DNA of 64,000 nucleotides, from assembly GCA_965267245.1 (NCBI GenBank), contig OZ253939.1:3038001-3102000 (forward strand), in the 5' to 3' direction. This DNA comes from JANSWY01 sp965267245. Its GTDB lineage: Bacteria; Bacteroidota; Bacteroidia; Cytophagales; Cyclobacteriaceae. Below the pieces are notes generated by a model. It made no database searches. It was not told where the DNA came from and saw only the letters and a list, made by a program, of their open reading frames with translations. Below are positions 53,523 through 61,385 of the stretch, piece by piece. Position 1 is the first letter of the stretch. The number at the start of each line of letters is the position of its first letter. A program made the position numbers and the translations under genes.

Positions 53523-54393
53523 TCATTCACATAACCATTCAGAGGGTAATGTAAAAGTTGCTTTCTTTCTCAATCTCAGTTTTACCATTATTGAGATCAT
53601 CGGTGGACTTTATACCAACAGCTTGGCAATCCTTTCTGATGCATTGCACGATTTGGGGGATAGCCTGAGCTTGGGACTGTCATGGTATTTTCAAAAGCTA
53701 TCCAAGAAAGGCAGAACTAAGACCTTTTCCTATGGATACAAACGCTTCTCTCTACTTGGAGCGATTATCAATTCCATAGTGCTGGTAGCTGGATCGATCT
53801 TTATCCTGACCAAAGCAATTCCTGAATTGTTCAATCCGGAAGAAACCAACGTTCAGGGAATGCTCTACTTAGCAATCCTGGGAATCGCAGTGAATGGAGC
53901 AGCAGTACTCAAACTTCGAAAAGGAGAATCACTTAATGAAAAAGTAGTCTCCCTTCATTTGCTGGAAGATGTTTTGGGCTGGGTAGCAGTGCTTATCGGA
54001 AGTATCATTATGATGTACGTAGATGCGCCTTTTATAGACCCTTTACTTTCTATTCTCATTTCACTTTTCGTGCTGTATAATGTTTATAGAAATCTCAAAA
54101 AGAGCATGTTGGTCATTCTTCAGGGCATTCCCGAAGAAGTGTCTGTAGATGACATTCAGCAAAAGCTCAAGGACATGCCAGAAGTCACAGATATACACGA
54201 TTGCCATGCCTGGTCTATGGATGGTGAATACAACATTCTTACCGTTCATCTCCGGCTAGCTAAAGACTACAAGCTTTCAGAGCAGGCCAAACTAAAGGAA
54301 AAGGTAAAGTCTCAACTCAAAGATGAATCCATTAATCATATTACTGTTGAGTTTGAAGGACAAGATGAGCATTGTGGACTAGAGGACTGCTAA
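53506..54393 (+). CDS. czcD: Cation diffusion facilitator (CzcD-like)
   Basis: The 295-residue protein starts with a His-rich segment (EHNHDHSHNHSEGN), has six helices with ILSDALHDLGDSLSLGLSW in helix 2 and LHLLEDVLGWVAVL in helix 5, and a C-terminal cytoplasmic domain (VTDIHDCHAWSMDGEYNILT). HD/HD or HD-ED type sites fit Zn(II) export, with Cd and Co possible. It begins inside the end of the split DUF3703 gene. The IS insertion upstream may alter its expression. Confidence 0.93.
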   Translation: MEHNHDHSHNHSEGNVKVAFFLNLSFTIIEIIGGLYTNSLAILSDALHDLGDSLSLGLSWYFQKLSKKGRTKTFSYGYKRFSLLGAIINSIVLVAGSIFILTKAIPELFNPEETNVQGMLYLAILGIAVNGAAVLKLRKGESLNEKVVSLHLLEDVLGWVAVLIGSIIMMYVDAPFIDPLLSILISLFVLYNVYRNLKKSMLVILQGIPEEVSVDDIQQKLKDMPEVTDIHDCHAWSMDGEYNILTVHLRLAKDYKLSEQAKLKEKVKSQLKDESINHITVEFEGQDEHCGLEDC

Positions 54394-54413
54394 ATAATTC
54401 TAGTAAAACTGCT

Positions 54414-54632
54414 GTGCCAAAATATACCCCTGAAGAAATACTGGCTAAGTATCCTGAACTCCAAGCGAAACTGAATTGGAGAAAGCAGGATATTGGCATA
54501 TTTCTAAGGTGCAAGCTTCTGAGAGGATATTACGACAGCAAGAGGAGAGTGACCGTAATAGATGAAAGGTCATTAGTTGAACTGATGGAATTTGCTAATG
54601 ACAACCTGGATAAACAGAAGGTAGATATCTAA
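54414..54632 (+). CDS. Small conserved protein of unknown function (copy 2)
   Basis: The 72-residue protein starts at GTG 54414, matching the GTG of copy 1 at 38267. The two differ at only about eleven residues and the DNA is nearly as similar, so the copies are recent. Each one lies directly after a metal-export gene (CopB, CzcD) within 20-40 bp. It has a basic, helix-rich middle (LNWRKQDIGIFLRCKLLRGY). No family is recognised with certainty. Confidence 0.72.
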   Translation: MPKYTPEEILAKYPELQAKLNWRKQDIGIFLRCKLLRGYYDSKRRVTVIDERSLVELMEFANDNLDKQKVDI

Positions 54633-54643
54633 AAATGGGAACT

Positions 54644-54802
54644 CTAGTCTGCTTTGGTTGATCGGGAAGACTTCTTTTGCATCTTGTCATAGATTTCGTA
54701 ACACTCTTCTTTTGAGATAGGTTGCTTGGATTTAAGAGAGTTATATAATACCTCAACCGCCTCTTCTCGCACCTCTTCCTTTGACTTCTGACGTTTTATC
54801 AT
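54644..54802 (-). CDS. Small hypothetical protein
   Basis: The 52-residue charged protein (MIKRQKSKEEVREEAVEVLY, then ISKEECYEIYDKMQKK) is predicted from its helical, Lys/Glu-rich pattern only. An ATG at 54850 would extend it by 16 residues. It is convergent with the copy 2 gene and no function can be given. Confidence 0.45.
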   Translation of the reverse strand: MIKRQKSKEEVREEAVEVLYNSLKSKQPISKEECYEIYDKMQKKSSRSTKAD

Positions 54803-54928
54803 GATGGTTTTGCCTGATCGTGAATTTAAATATACCAAATGGATTTTCAAATATTGGTAAAAAAGTTACTAATAAGTATGAATTATTAAGTGGTAACAAA
54901 TGAATAGGATGGCTTATTTATTTGTCGA

Positions 54929-55168
54929 ATGTCAAAGCACAATGAATTCACGCAGGAACAACTTAAAAAACTAGGAGACCGCATCAAAACTATAAGAATC
55001 TCGAAAGGTTATACGAACTACGAATATTTCGCTTACGAACACAATATTCCCAGAGCGCAATTTGGTAGGTATGAACGGGGCGAAGATTTACGATTTAGTA
55101 GTCTGGTAAAGGTTGTCAAAGCTTTCGGAATGACATTGCCAGAGTTTTTTAGCGAAGGGTTCGACTAA
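54929..55168 (+). CDS. XRE family helix-turn-helix regulator
   Basis: The 79-residue protein is a single HTH_3 domain (LGDRIKTIRISKGYTNYEYF, HNIPRAQFGRYERGED, VKVVKAFGMTLPEFF). It resembles small Bacteroidota repressors on mobile elements. It faces the minus-strand module and its end overlaps the last gene of that module by four bases. Regulation of the module or of element transfer is possible but unproven. Confidence 0.85.
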   Translation: MSKHNEFTQEQLKKLGDRIKTIRISKGYTNYEYFAYEHNIPRAQFGRYERGEDLRFSSLVKVVKAFGMTLPEFFSEGFD

Positions 55169-55830
55169 AAGATTTTACCGATCAAAGACTTTTTTCTGTC
55201 CAGCACTATTGTGTGTAAACTGTCCGCCTGAGATCCGGGGTTATCAAACCTTATTTCCGCCACCGCCCTTTTTCTACGAAATAGATTAAAAGGTTTCTTT
55301 CCGGGCTTTTTGTAATAGTAGAAAATATCGAAATTGTGAATCACCTGATAGTTGGCCATCAGAGTATCGAGATCAGGAACATAGAGGCCTTGAAACTTCA
55401 AATTCGGTTGATCGATCAAAAATTTCTTTGCAGGAATAGGAGTCACAGCCTTGGGTTTTTCCATGAGATACACCGTATCCACTGAGCCCGTCTGAAAAGT
55501 CCCCACAGTAGACGATCTGACGGACGAGTAGCTAATCAGGTTCCGCTTCAGGTTACCCACTTCCTTACGAATGGTTTCTTTGAGATTGGATTCTAAAACC
55601 AACTTAGCATTAGCTGCATCTATTTCCGCAATCTCCGCTCTGGCTCTGTTTTTACCTGCATCGTCTCTCCAGATCTGGATTTCTTTACGACTGATCTCAT
55701 AAACATCCTTATAATCTTCAGTTTTGGACATTTCTCTTCTTAGCAAGTAAGACAATATAACGATGACCAGTAGTTGAATGATCCAATAATATTTCCATAC
55801 GTACCTCAGTGTAGTCAATATCATAATCAT
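55165..55830 (-). CDS. Membrane-anchored coiled-coil protein of unknown function
   Basis: The 221-residue protein has an N-terminal membrane helix (YYWIIQLLVIVILSYLL), then a helical, charged region (about residues 35-95) and a C-terminal part with many beta-like segments (FQGLYVPDLDTLMANYQVIH). No family is recognised. It overlaps the preceding gene by four bases (ATGA), so the two are a pair, possibly a membrane complex with the short protein encoded before it. Confidence 0.65.
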   Translation of the reverse strand: MIMILTTLRYVWKYYWIIQLLVIVILSYLLRREMSKTEDYKDVYEISRKEIQIWRDDAGKNRARAEIAEIDAANAKLVLESNLKETIRKEVGNLKRNLISYSSVRSSTVGTFQTGSVDTVYLMEKPKAVTPIPAKKFLIDQPNLKFQGLYVPDLDTLMANYQVIHNFDIFYYYKKPGKKPFNLFRRKRAVAEIRFDNPGSQADSLHTIVLDRKKSLIGKIF

Positions 55831-56147
55831 GGTGTCTTGAGATTTGATGATTTATCTGCCTTGTCTTTTAGCTCTAGCTTGATCTCGTAAAGCAGCTTAG
55901 TTACTTCATTGGTATGTTTGGTCACTTGGAGCATCAACTTCTCATGAGAGTTTTCCAATCCTGCTCTTTTCTCCTTTTCACTTGCTATTTCAAATTCCAG
56001 TTGAGCCAACTTCACATTGACATTGACCCAAAGGCCGACTATAACAATGAGTAAACTGATGGAACTCATCAATAGATGGCCGACATTCAGAGTCGTGTTC
56101 AACTTTATAGGTGAATCTGTATTTTCGTTATTCATCGCCTTCCTCAA
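55827..56147 (-). CDS. Small membrane protein with coiled coil
   Basis: The 106-residue protein has one hydrophobic helix (LLMSSISLLIVIVGLWVNVN) followed by a long coiled coil (LAQLEFEIASEKEKRAGLEN, and on to KLLYEIKLELKDKADKS). It overlaps the ATPase gene by 20 bases and the next by four. It looks like a partner subunit of the protein at 55165-55830. Function unknown. Confidence 0.62.
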   Translation of the reverse strand: MRKAMNNENTDSPIKLNTTLNVGHLLMSSISLLIVIVGLWVNVNVKLAQLEFEIASEKEKRAGLENSHEKLMLQVTKHTNEVTKLLYEIKLELKDKADKSSNLKTP

Positions 56148-57306
56148 TCAATTCCTCTTTTAATAATTCGCGTGAGTGAATGATGTATTGGAGACCTGTT
56201 TCCCCGTACCTATTTTTAGTTGCTACAGCATAGTTGTTCCTGAATGTATCATCTACTTTCACCACCTCCAGGTTAATACCGGCATCAAAAAGTGGAGCTG
56301 TGCCACCTCTAATTGTTCCCTGAGTGGTACGCTGAAAAATCACAATGAAGATGGTGTCAGGAAACTCCTTTCTTAGTTTGTCAAATAAGGAAGAGTGAAC
56401 ATTGAGCTTGTTCCAACTATCAATGATCACCACATCAAAATCCTTGGCTGATTTCCGGATGGTCTCAAATCCGTCTGGCAACTGATCTGTGATAAAAATT
56501 TTGTCACGATTGGAAGGATGCACATATTCCTCTCGCATTCTTCGGATCAAATCAGATCGTTTGCCGATCTCCAATGAAAATACGGCTATCCGATTACCCA
56601 CGGCTGCAAGAGCATCAGCCAACTGATAGCCAAACCGGGTTTTACCGCCACCCTGATCTCCCTCCAGTGTGATGGCCAGCTCGAATCGCTCCAAGTCGCC
56701 TAGCAGTTTTCCTAAGTCTCCCGGCAGCTTAAAGGAATCCTCCGAAGGGTTACTTTGGATATGATCCATAGATTCGAAGATGGATGATTTCTTTGGGTTT
56801 TTGATCTTGGCTGCTGAAGCATCCGGAATACCATCTAAGGTGGTGGGCTTTTGACATGCTGTTAGATCCGCTAACCAATCTTTGTTGATTTGAAGCTTGA
56901 TCGGTTCACCATCGCTCAATTGGTTGTATTGGGCGATGAGTTTGTCCTGGATTTTCTCAATGTGTCGCGCGCACAGTGATGATTTGCAAATTTGCTTTTT
57001 AATGATAGCTCGTTGCAAAGATTGAATGAATTTTCCAATCTCCTCTCGAGTCAATGTCTTGTTATTGAGCTTTACAAAGCGAGTAATAAAAGAAACATCT
57101 TGGCCAGTTTTCGACCTTCTTTTCTCTTGGCTAAGATGTTCGTTGAGCCTGGACAGATACAGGTCAATGGATTCTTTGACGGTTTTATCATTCTCATACC
57201 AGTCTCTGGCTTCCATAAAAAAGTCATGGCCTTCTTGAAAGACTTTAGGTAGACTTGAAAGGTTGACCTGCTTGATGGACTTGTCATAGTTGGATATGGA
57301 GATCAT
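56128..57306 (-). CDS. RecA-like / DnaB-like P-loop ATPase
   Basis: The 392-residue protein has an N-terminal helical half (tyrosine-recombinase-like core-binding helices or a site-specific DNA-binding fold: ESIDLYLSRLNEHLSQEKRR). A RecA-type ATPase core begins near residue 215 with Walker A GDQGGGKT, AVFSLEIGKRSD, and Walker B DVVIIDSWNKL. The ATPase half resembles RadA/DnaB-like or RepA-like helicases of plasmids and islands. It could drive replication or DNA processing of the element. It lies 55 bp after the methyltransferase gene in the same operon. Confidence 0.7.
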   Translation of the reverse strand: MISISNYDKSIKQVNLSSLPKVFQEGHDFFMEARDWYENDKTVKESIDLYLSRLNEHLSQEKRRSKTGQDVSFITRFVKLNNKTLTREEIGKFIQSLQRAIIKKQICKSSLCARHIEKIQDKLIAQYNQLSDGEPIKLQINKDWLADLTACQKPTTLDGIPDASAAKIKNPKKSSIFESMDHIQSNPSEDSFKLPGDLGKLLGDLERFELAITLEGDQGGGKTRFGYQLADALAAVGNRIAVFSLEIGKRSDLIRRMREEYVHPSNRDKIFITDQLPDGFETIRKSAKDFDVVIIDSWNKLNVHSSLFDKLRKEFPDTIFIVIFQRTTQGTIRGGTAPLFDAGINLEVVKVDDTFRNNYAVATKNRYGETGLQYIIHSRELLKEELIEEGDE

Positions 57307-57361
57307 AGAGTAATGATAGGCTCATTCATGAATGAGGTTTCCGCTTTCTTCCCATTCGTTC

Positions 57362-59380
57362 CTAATGAGTGAGCGCAAGTTTGATCTTTATTGATTTTGC
57401 CTTTAGCTGGAGCAGCTCACTAATTCCGTCCAATTCACTACTCAACGGATAATTAGCCGTCAAAACCTCTGTCTTCACCTTATCCGTTTGATGGGTTACG
57501 GATATACCCGTGCTTTTTTCTAATGTATGCCACTTGTACTTCTTGGTGTACCTCTCTAAAATTTCGGAAGGATAGCTGCTTAGTAGAAATTTACCTTGGA
57601 TGCTTGCCAATGTTTTCAATAGCTGATCAAAATCCTTTTCTGAATACCCTTTGTAATGTCCCATGTTTGAATTGAAATATGGTGGATCACAATAGAAGAA
57701 ACTGTCTTTGGTGTCTCGACTTTTGATGACCTGTAAAGCATCATTGTTCTCAATATCAACCATGCTCAAGCGTTCGCACACTTCTTTGTTAAATGCGAGT
57801 TTCTTGTTTACAAATCGCTTTAGTGTACCATTGGATTTTTTCTCATAGGCGTAACCCCCAAAGATTCTGGCTGAGAAGCTCATATTCGTTTGCACCCAAA
57901 ACGCCCACGCTCTTTTTGCGGGATCTACTTCCGAAGTGTCTTTTAAGATGGCGCTCGTTTCTTTATGTACCTGCCTGCTGTGAGGGGTAGATCGAATCAG
58001 TTTCTCCAGCTTTTTGAAATCAGAATGGCAGACCCTGTAGAAGTTGACTACTTCGCCATTCAGGTCATTGATCACTTCCATCTCGGAAGGTTCTTTGGCA
58101 AAGAATACCGCTGCTCCTCCCACGAAAGGCTCACAGTATAGCTTGTGGGCAGGAATCAAAGAAAGGACAAGACTTGCAAGACGTTGCTTTCCGCCATAAT
58201 AGGTGATTGGGGTTTTTACAAAATCTAATCCTTCAAGTGGTGGTTCTAACTCTTTCGTATCTAAACTCTTCTTCAGATTCAATCCGACTGCTTTAATTAC
58301 AGGTACACTGACCGCATTACCCAAGAGCTGATACCTTTGGCTATCACTGATTTCTTTTACCTCTCCCTCAAAAATTCCCAGGCTTGTCCATCCATCCGGA
58401 AAACCCTGTAGCCGTTCACACTCTAGAGGCGTAAACCTTCTAATGGTCTCCATATTAGTTAGCAGATTTTCTCTTTCTGTATTAGTGGTAAGTGCGCCTG
58501 TGATACCATCCTCTCGCACTTCAAATTGTCTTTCCCGGAAAGGGGCATAGTCAACTCCCTTTTTCTGATTTACCCTTCTGATGGCTTTGGCCTTTTCTGT
58601 ACGGACAGAGCGTAAAGGATGCCACTCTTCCATAAAAAAATTATGGTCATCTGCCTTAGTAATGCAATTAGCCACTCCATCCTTTCTCACATTGAGATTC
58701 TCACCTTTTTCATACTTCTTTCCCCGAAGTGTCAAAATATAAGGACCATAGTTGCCATGAGCAGATACTCTGGTACTTACTGTTGGAGCAATATTGGCTT
58801 CCGTGATGCTTTGGCTGCCTTGATTATTCGTTTGGTGGTTTTCTCCGATAGGAAATACTTGGGGTCGGGGTTGGTTTCTAAGAGATCCGACAAGGTAGAC
58901 TCGCTCTCGGTTTTGGGGTAGAAACCAGGAAGTATTAAGCAGTTGCCATTGGAGGTCATAAACCCCAAGGTCGGCAAACGCTCGCAATACGATCTCAAAG
59001 TCTTTACCCTGGTTACTGGAGAAAAGCCCTTTGACGTTTTCAAAGATAAACAGACGGGGTTGGAGTTCATTGATGACCCTAACTGCTTCAAAAAAGAGTC
59101 GACTCTTTTTTCCTTTGATGCCTTTCCTTTTTCCAGCAATGGATAGATCCTGGCATGGAGATCCGAACGTGATAATGTCTGGTCTTTCAATGTTTCCTTC
59201 TTTAACTCCTTCGACTGCTCCGACATGTATAGATTTTTTAAAATTGTATTGATAGTTGGCAATAGCGTACTTGTTGATTTCACTGAAATAGTGCTTTCGG
59301 AAATTAAAGCCAGCTTCCGTAAGTCCTTTTGGGAAACCGCCAATCCCACTGAAAAGGTCGAGTAAAATCAAGTCTCTCAT
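57362..59380 (-). CDS. Fused DNA methyltransferase: cytosine-C5 plus adenine-N6 (Dam/D12 type)
   Basis: The 672-residue protein has an N-terminal C5-methyltransferase (motif I DLFSGIGGFPKGL at 8-20, catalytic GSPCQDLS with Cys76, ENVKGL at 114-119, and motifs IX/X RFTPLECERLQGFPDGW and YQLLGNAVSVPV). From about residue 390 a D12-class N6-adenine methyltransferase follows (TPITYYGGKQRLASL, CEPFVGGAAVFF, DPPY at 565-568). All key residues of both halves are present. No restriction endonuclease gene is next to it, so it is probably a solitary enzyme that protects the island or marks its DNA. Its start overlaps the radC-like stop by four bases. Confidence 0.9.
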   Translation of the reverse strand: MRDLILLDLFSGIGGFPKGLTEAGFNFRKHYFSEINKYAIANYQYNFKKSIHVGAVEGVKEGNIERPDIITFGSPCQDLSIAGKRKGIKGKKSRLFFEAVRVINELQPRLFIFENVKGLFSSNQGKDFEIVLRAFADLGVYDLQWQLLNTSWFLPQNRERVYLVGSLRNQPRPQVFPIGENHQTNNQGSQSITEANIAPTVSTRVSAHGNYGPYILTLRGKKYEKGENLNVRKDGVANCITKADDHNFFMEEWHPLRSVRTEKAKAIRRVNQKKGVDYAPFRERQFEVREDGITGALTTNTERENLLTNMETIRRFTPLECERLQGFPDGWTSLGIFEGEVKEISDSQRYQLLGNAVSVPVIKAVGLNLKKSLDTKELEPPLEGLDFVKTPITYYGGKQRLASLVLSLIPAHKLYCEPFVGGAAVFFAKEPSEMEVINDLNGEVVNFYRVCHSDFKKLEKLIRSTPHSRQVHKETSAILKDTSEVDPAKRAWAFWVQTNMSFSARIFGGYAYEKKSNGTLKRFVNKKLAFNKEVCERLSMVDIENNDALQVIKSRDTKDSFFYCDPPYFNSNMGHYKGYSEKDFDQLLKTLASIQGKFLLSSYPSEILERYTKKYKWHTLEKSTGISVTHQTDKVKTEVLTANYPLSSELDGISELLQLKAKSIKIKLALTH

Positions 59381-59895
59381 AGGATCAACTCATCAGCAAA
59401 TGAATAATGACCATCCTTAGTTACAATAATATGGTCCAGCACTTTAACGTTATGCAGATCACCTATCCACTTGATGTTTCTGGTGACCTTGATATCAGAC
59501 TGACTAGGTTTTAGTTTTCCCGAAGGGTGGTTATGAGAAAGGATAATTCCTGTCGATAGACTTTTCAGTGCTACCGCAAAGATCAACCGGGTGTCAACGA
59601 GTGTACTGGTTAAACTACCTTTGGAATGCTGGTAGTAGCCGAGGATACTGTTTCTATTGTCAAGGTAGATGACATTGAAAGTCTCCTGTGCCTCTATCGT
59701 GCCACGTTTGTATTGCGCTCGTATAAAAGCAGCGGCATCATCAGACGACTTCACATTGCCCAAGACTCTTCGTCCTTTGTTGTACTGAATTTTGATCTCA
59801 GGGACAAGATTAGGCTTCAGTCGTTTGCTAAAGCCTGAGAGTTCTCCCATGAGCAGCTGGGCTTTAGTAGTATTCCTGTACTTCTTCCTGCTCAC
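59377..59895 (-). CDS. radC: RadC/JAB domain protein
   Basis: The 172-residue protein has the JAB/MPN metal motif LSHNHPSGKLKPSQSD with a preceding Glu and VLDHIIVTKDGHYSFAD. RadC-like proteins are common on mobile elements, where they may act against restriction or in DNA repair. The start is GTG at 59895, which shares its G with the TAG stop of the small gene before it (TAGTG). It overlaps the methyltransferase start by four bases. Confidence 0.87.
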   Translation of the reverse strand: MSRKKYRNTTKAQLLMGELSGFSKRLKPNLVPEIKIQYNKGRRVLGNVKSSDDAAAFIRAQYKRGTIEAQETFNVIYLDNRNSILGYYQHSKGSLTSTLVDTRLIFAVALKSLSTGIILSHNHPSGKLKPSQSDIKVTRNIKWIGDLHNVKVLDHIIVTKDGHYSFADELIL

Positions 59896-60059
59896 TATAG
59901 CTTACCCTCTTTCTTCAATTCTTTGGTGGCCCGCTGGATAGCTTTGGTCCAGGCTTCATTTTTCTTTCGGATTTTCTTCGCCCTGTGGCTGATCATAGTC
60001 ACCCTACTGGTGTTGGCTCGCTTGCTAGCGGTGGACTTGCGTTTCTTCTTGTAAATCAT
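59895..60059 (-). CDS. Small highly basic protein
   Basis: The 54-residue frame (MIYKKKRKSTASKRANTSRV, then KIRKKNEAWTKAIQRATKEL) is extremely Lys/Arg-rich and starts at ATG 60059. Its TAG stop overlaps the GTG start of the radC gene by one base, so it is translationally coupled to the operon and is probably real. A nucleic-acid-binding role fits the charge, but no family is recognised. Confidence 0.6.
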   Translation of the reverse strand: MIYKKKRKSTASKRANTSRVTMISHRAKKIRKKNEAWTKAIQRATKELKKEGKL

Positions 60060-60257
60060 CTTACCTTTTTAAGTAAGGATAATAAGAGTTGAAAATGGAG
60101 TTTCGGGTTGGTTCGGGATAGGGTAGGAAAATTTATACTTTTGAAAAGTACGATTGCGCACAATCTTATGTTTAACGGTTAAATAACCCCTTGTAAAAAC
60201 AAAAAGATTGTCATTTATTCACTTTATTTAGGTAAACATCAAAGAACTGAAATTCTA
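60060..60257. promoter_or_regulatory. Divergent regulatory region with three inverted repeats
   Basis: The gap between the two divergent operons holds ACTTTT-G-AAAAGT (60137-60149), GATTG-CGCA-CAATC (60152-60165) and TTTAAC-G-GTTAAA (60171-60183). TATGTTTA (60167-60174) is a seven-of-eight match to the minus-7 consensus for the plus-strand operon, with TTTG 23 bp upstream. No regulator gene is assigned. Confidence 0.45.
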
Positions 60258-61373
60258 ATGTCAAATAATCCCATATATTTTGACTATGCAGCTACAACGC
60301 CAACAGACTTAAGAGTCTTAGAGGAGATGTTGCCGTACTTCACTGAGATATATGGGAATGCTTCAAGCTCGACACATTTACAAGGTGATGCTGCAAAGAA
60401 AGCAGTCAAGAGGGCTCAACACCAAATAGCAGAGTTGATCTCAGCCGAACCCGAGGAAATATACTTTACAAGTGGCTCCACTGAATCCATAAACCTGGTC
60501 ATCAAAGGCATCTTTGAATCAAGCACCAGGCAAAATAAACATATTATAACTGTAAAAACTGAACACAAGGCCGTATTGGACACTTGTGAATATCTAGAGG
60601 GTTTGGGGGCTAACATTACGTATCTTGATGTGGATTCAGATGGCTTGATTGATCACGATGAATTTGAGGATAGCATAACTGAATCGACCGTCCTAGCAAG
60701 TGTGATGTATGCTAACAATGAAACGGGAGTCCTTCATGATGTCAACGCAATAGGTGAAATATGTAAGAAACACAACGTCTTTTTCTTCTCTGATGCAACT
60801 CAAGCTTTGGGGAAAGTTGATTGTAATGTTGTAGACATGCCTATCGACATGCTTTGCTTTAGCGGGCATAAGATGTATGGACCCAAAGGAATAGGCGGAC
60901 TTTATATACGAAAAGGGCTGAGGCCATCCAGTCAAATTCATGGAGGTGGACATCAAAATAAAATGAGATCCGGAACACTGAATGTACCGGGGATAGTAGG
61001 TCTTGGAAAAGCAGCAGAACTAACCAATGAAAGTCACAAAAGCGAGTCTCAACGATTAAGACAGTTGAGGGATAAACTGGAAGAAAGTCTCATCCATAAT
61101 AATAAAGTCAAGATCAATGGCTCAAAAGAAAGCCGACTCCCCAATATATCCAATATTCAACTTCTAGGCCAGGAAGCTGAAGAATTCATTTTACGAAACA
61201 AAATGAAAATTTCAGTAGCTATGGGGTCAGCGTGCAATTCTGAGGTAATTGAACCTTCTCATGTTTTAAAAGCTATGGGCTTAAGTGATATTGAAGCCGG
61301 CAGCTCGATTCGAATTAGCCTTGGACATTCGGTTAATAAGGAACAGATCGAGGAACTCATTAATTGTATTTAA
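60258..61373 (+). CDS. Cysteine desulfurase (IscS/NifS/DndA-like)
   Basis: The 371-residue PLP enzyme has FDYAATTPTD, TSGSTESINLVIKG, the PLP Lys205 (SGHKMYGPKG), and the active Cys326 (GSACNSEVIEPSHVLKAMGL). The loop order and Cys position fit class I desulfurases (NifS/IscS), which DndA and SspA of DNA phosphorothioation systems also belong to. It removes sulfur from cysteine to form a protein persulfide. It begins an operon that continues with an SF2 helicase and a GHKL ATPase, which is not a housekeeping context. No dndB-E or ssp genes are seen in the window. Confidence 0.88.
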   Translation: MSNNPIYFDYAATTPTDLRVLEEMLPYFTEIYGNASSSTHLQGDAAKKAVKRAQHQIAELISAEPEEIYFTSGSTESINLVIKGIFESSTRQNKHIITVKTEHKAVLDTCEYLEGLGANITYLDVDSDGLIDHDEFEDSITESTVLASVMYANNETGVLHDVNAIGEICKKHNVFFFSDATQALGKVDCNVVDMPIDMLCFSGHKMYGPKGIGGLYIRKGLRPSSQIHGGGHQNKMRSGTLNVPGIVGLGKAAELTNESHKSESQRLRQLRDKLEESLIHNNKVKINGSKESRLPNISNIQLLGQEAEEFILRNKMKISVAMGSACNSEVIEPSHVLKAMGLSDIEAGSSIRISLGHSVNKEQIEELINCI

Positions 61374-61385
61374 ATCACTTTTTAA

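Noticed and set aside
58777..59349. 190-codon open frame inside the dual methyltransferase gene
   Set aside because: It is on the same strand but in another frame, lies fully within a well-supported gene with intact motifs, and its protein has no recognisable pattern.
60258..61373. Reading the cysteine desulfurase as proof of a Dnd phosphorothioation system
   Set aside because: No dndB, C, D or E or ssp genes are in the window; class I desulfurases have many roles, so only a link is proposed.
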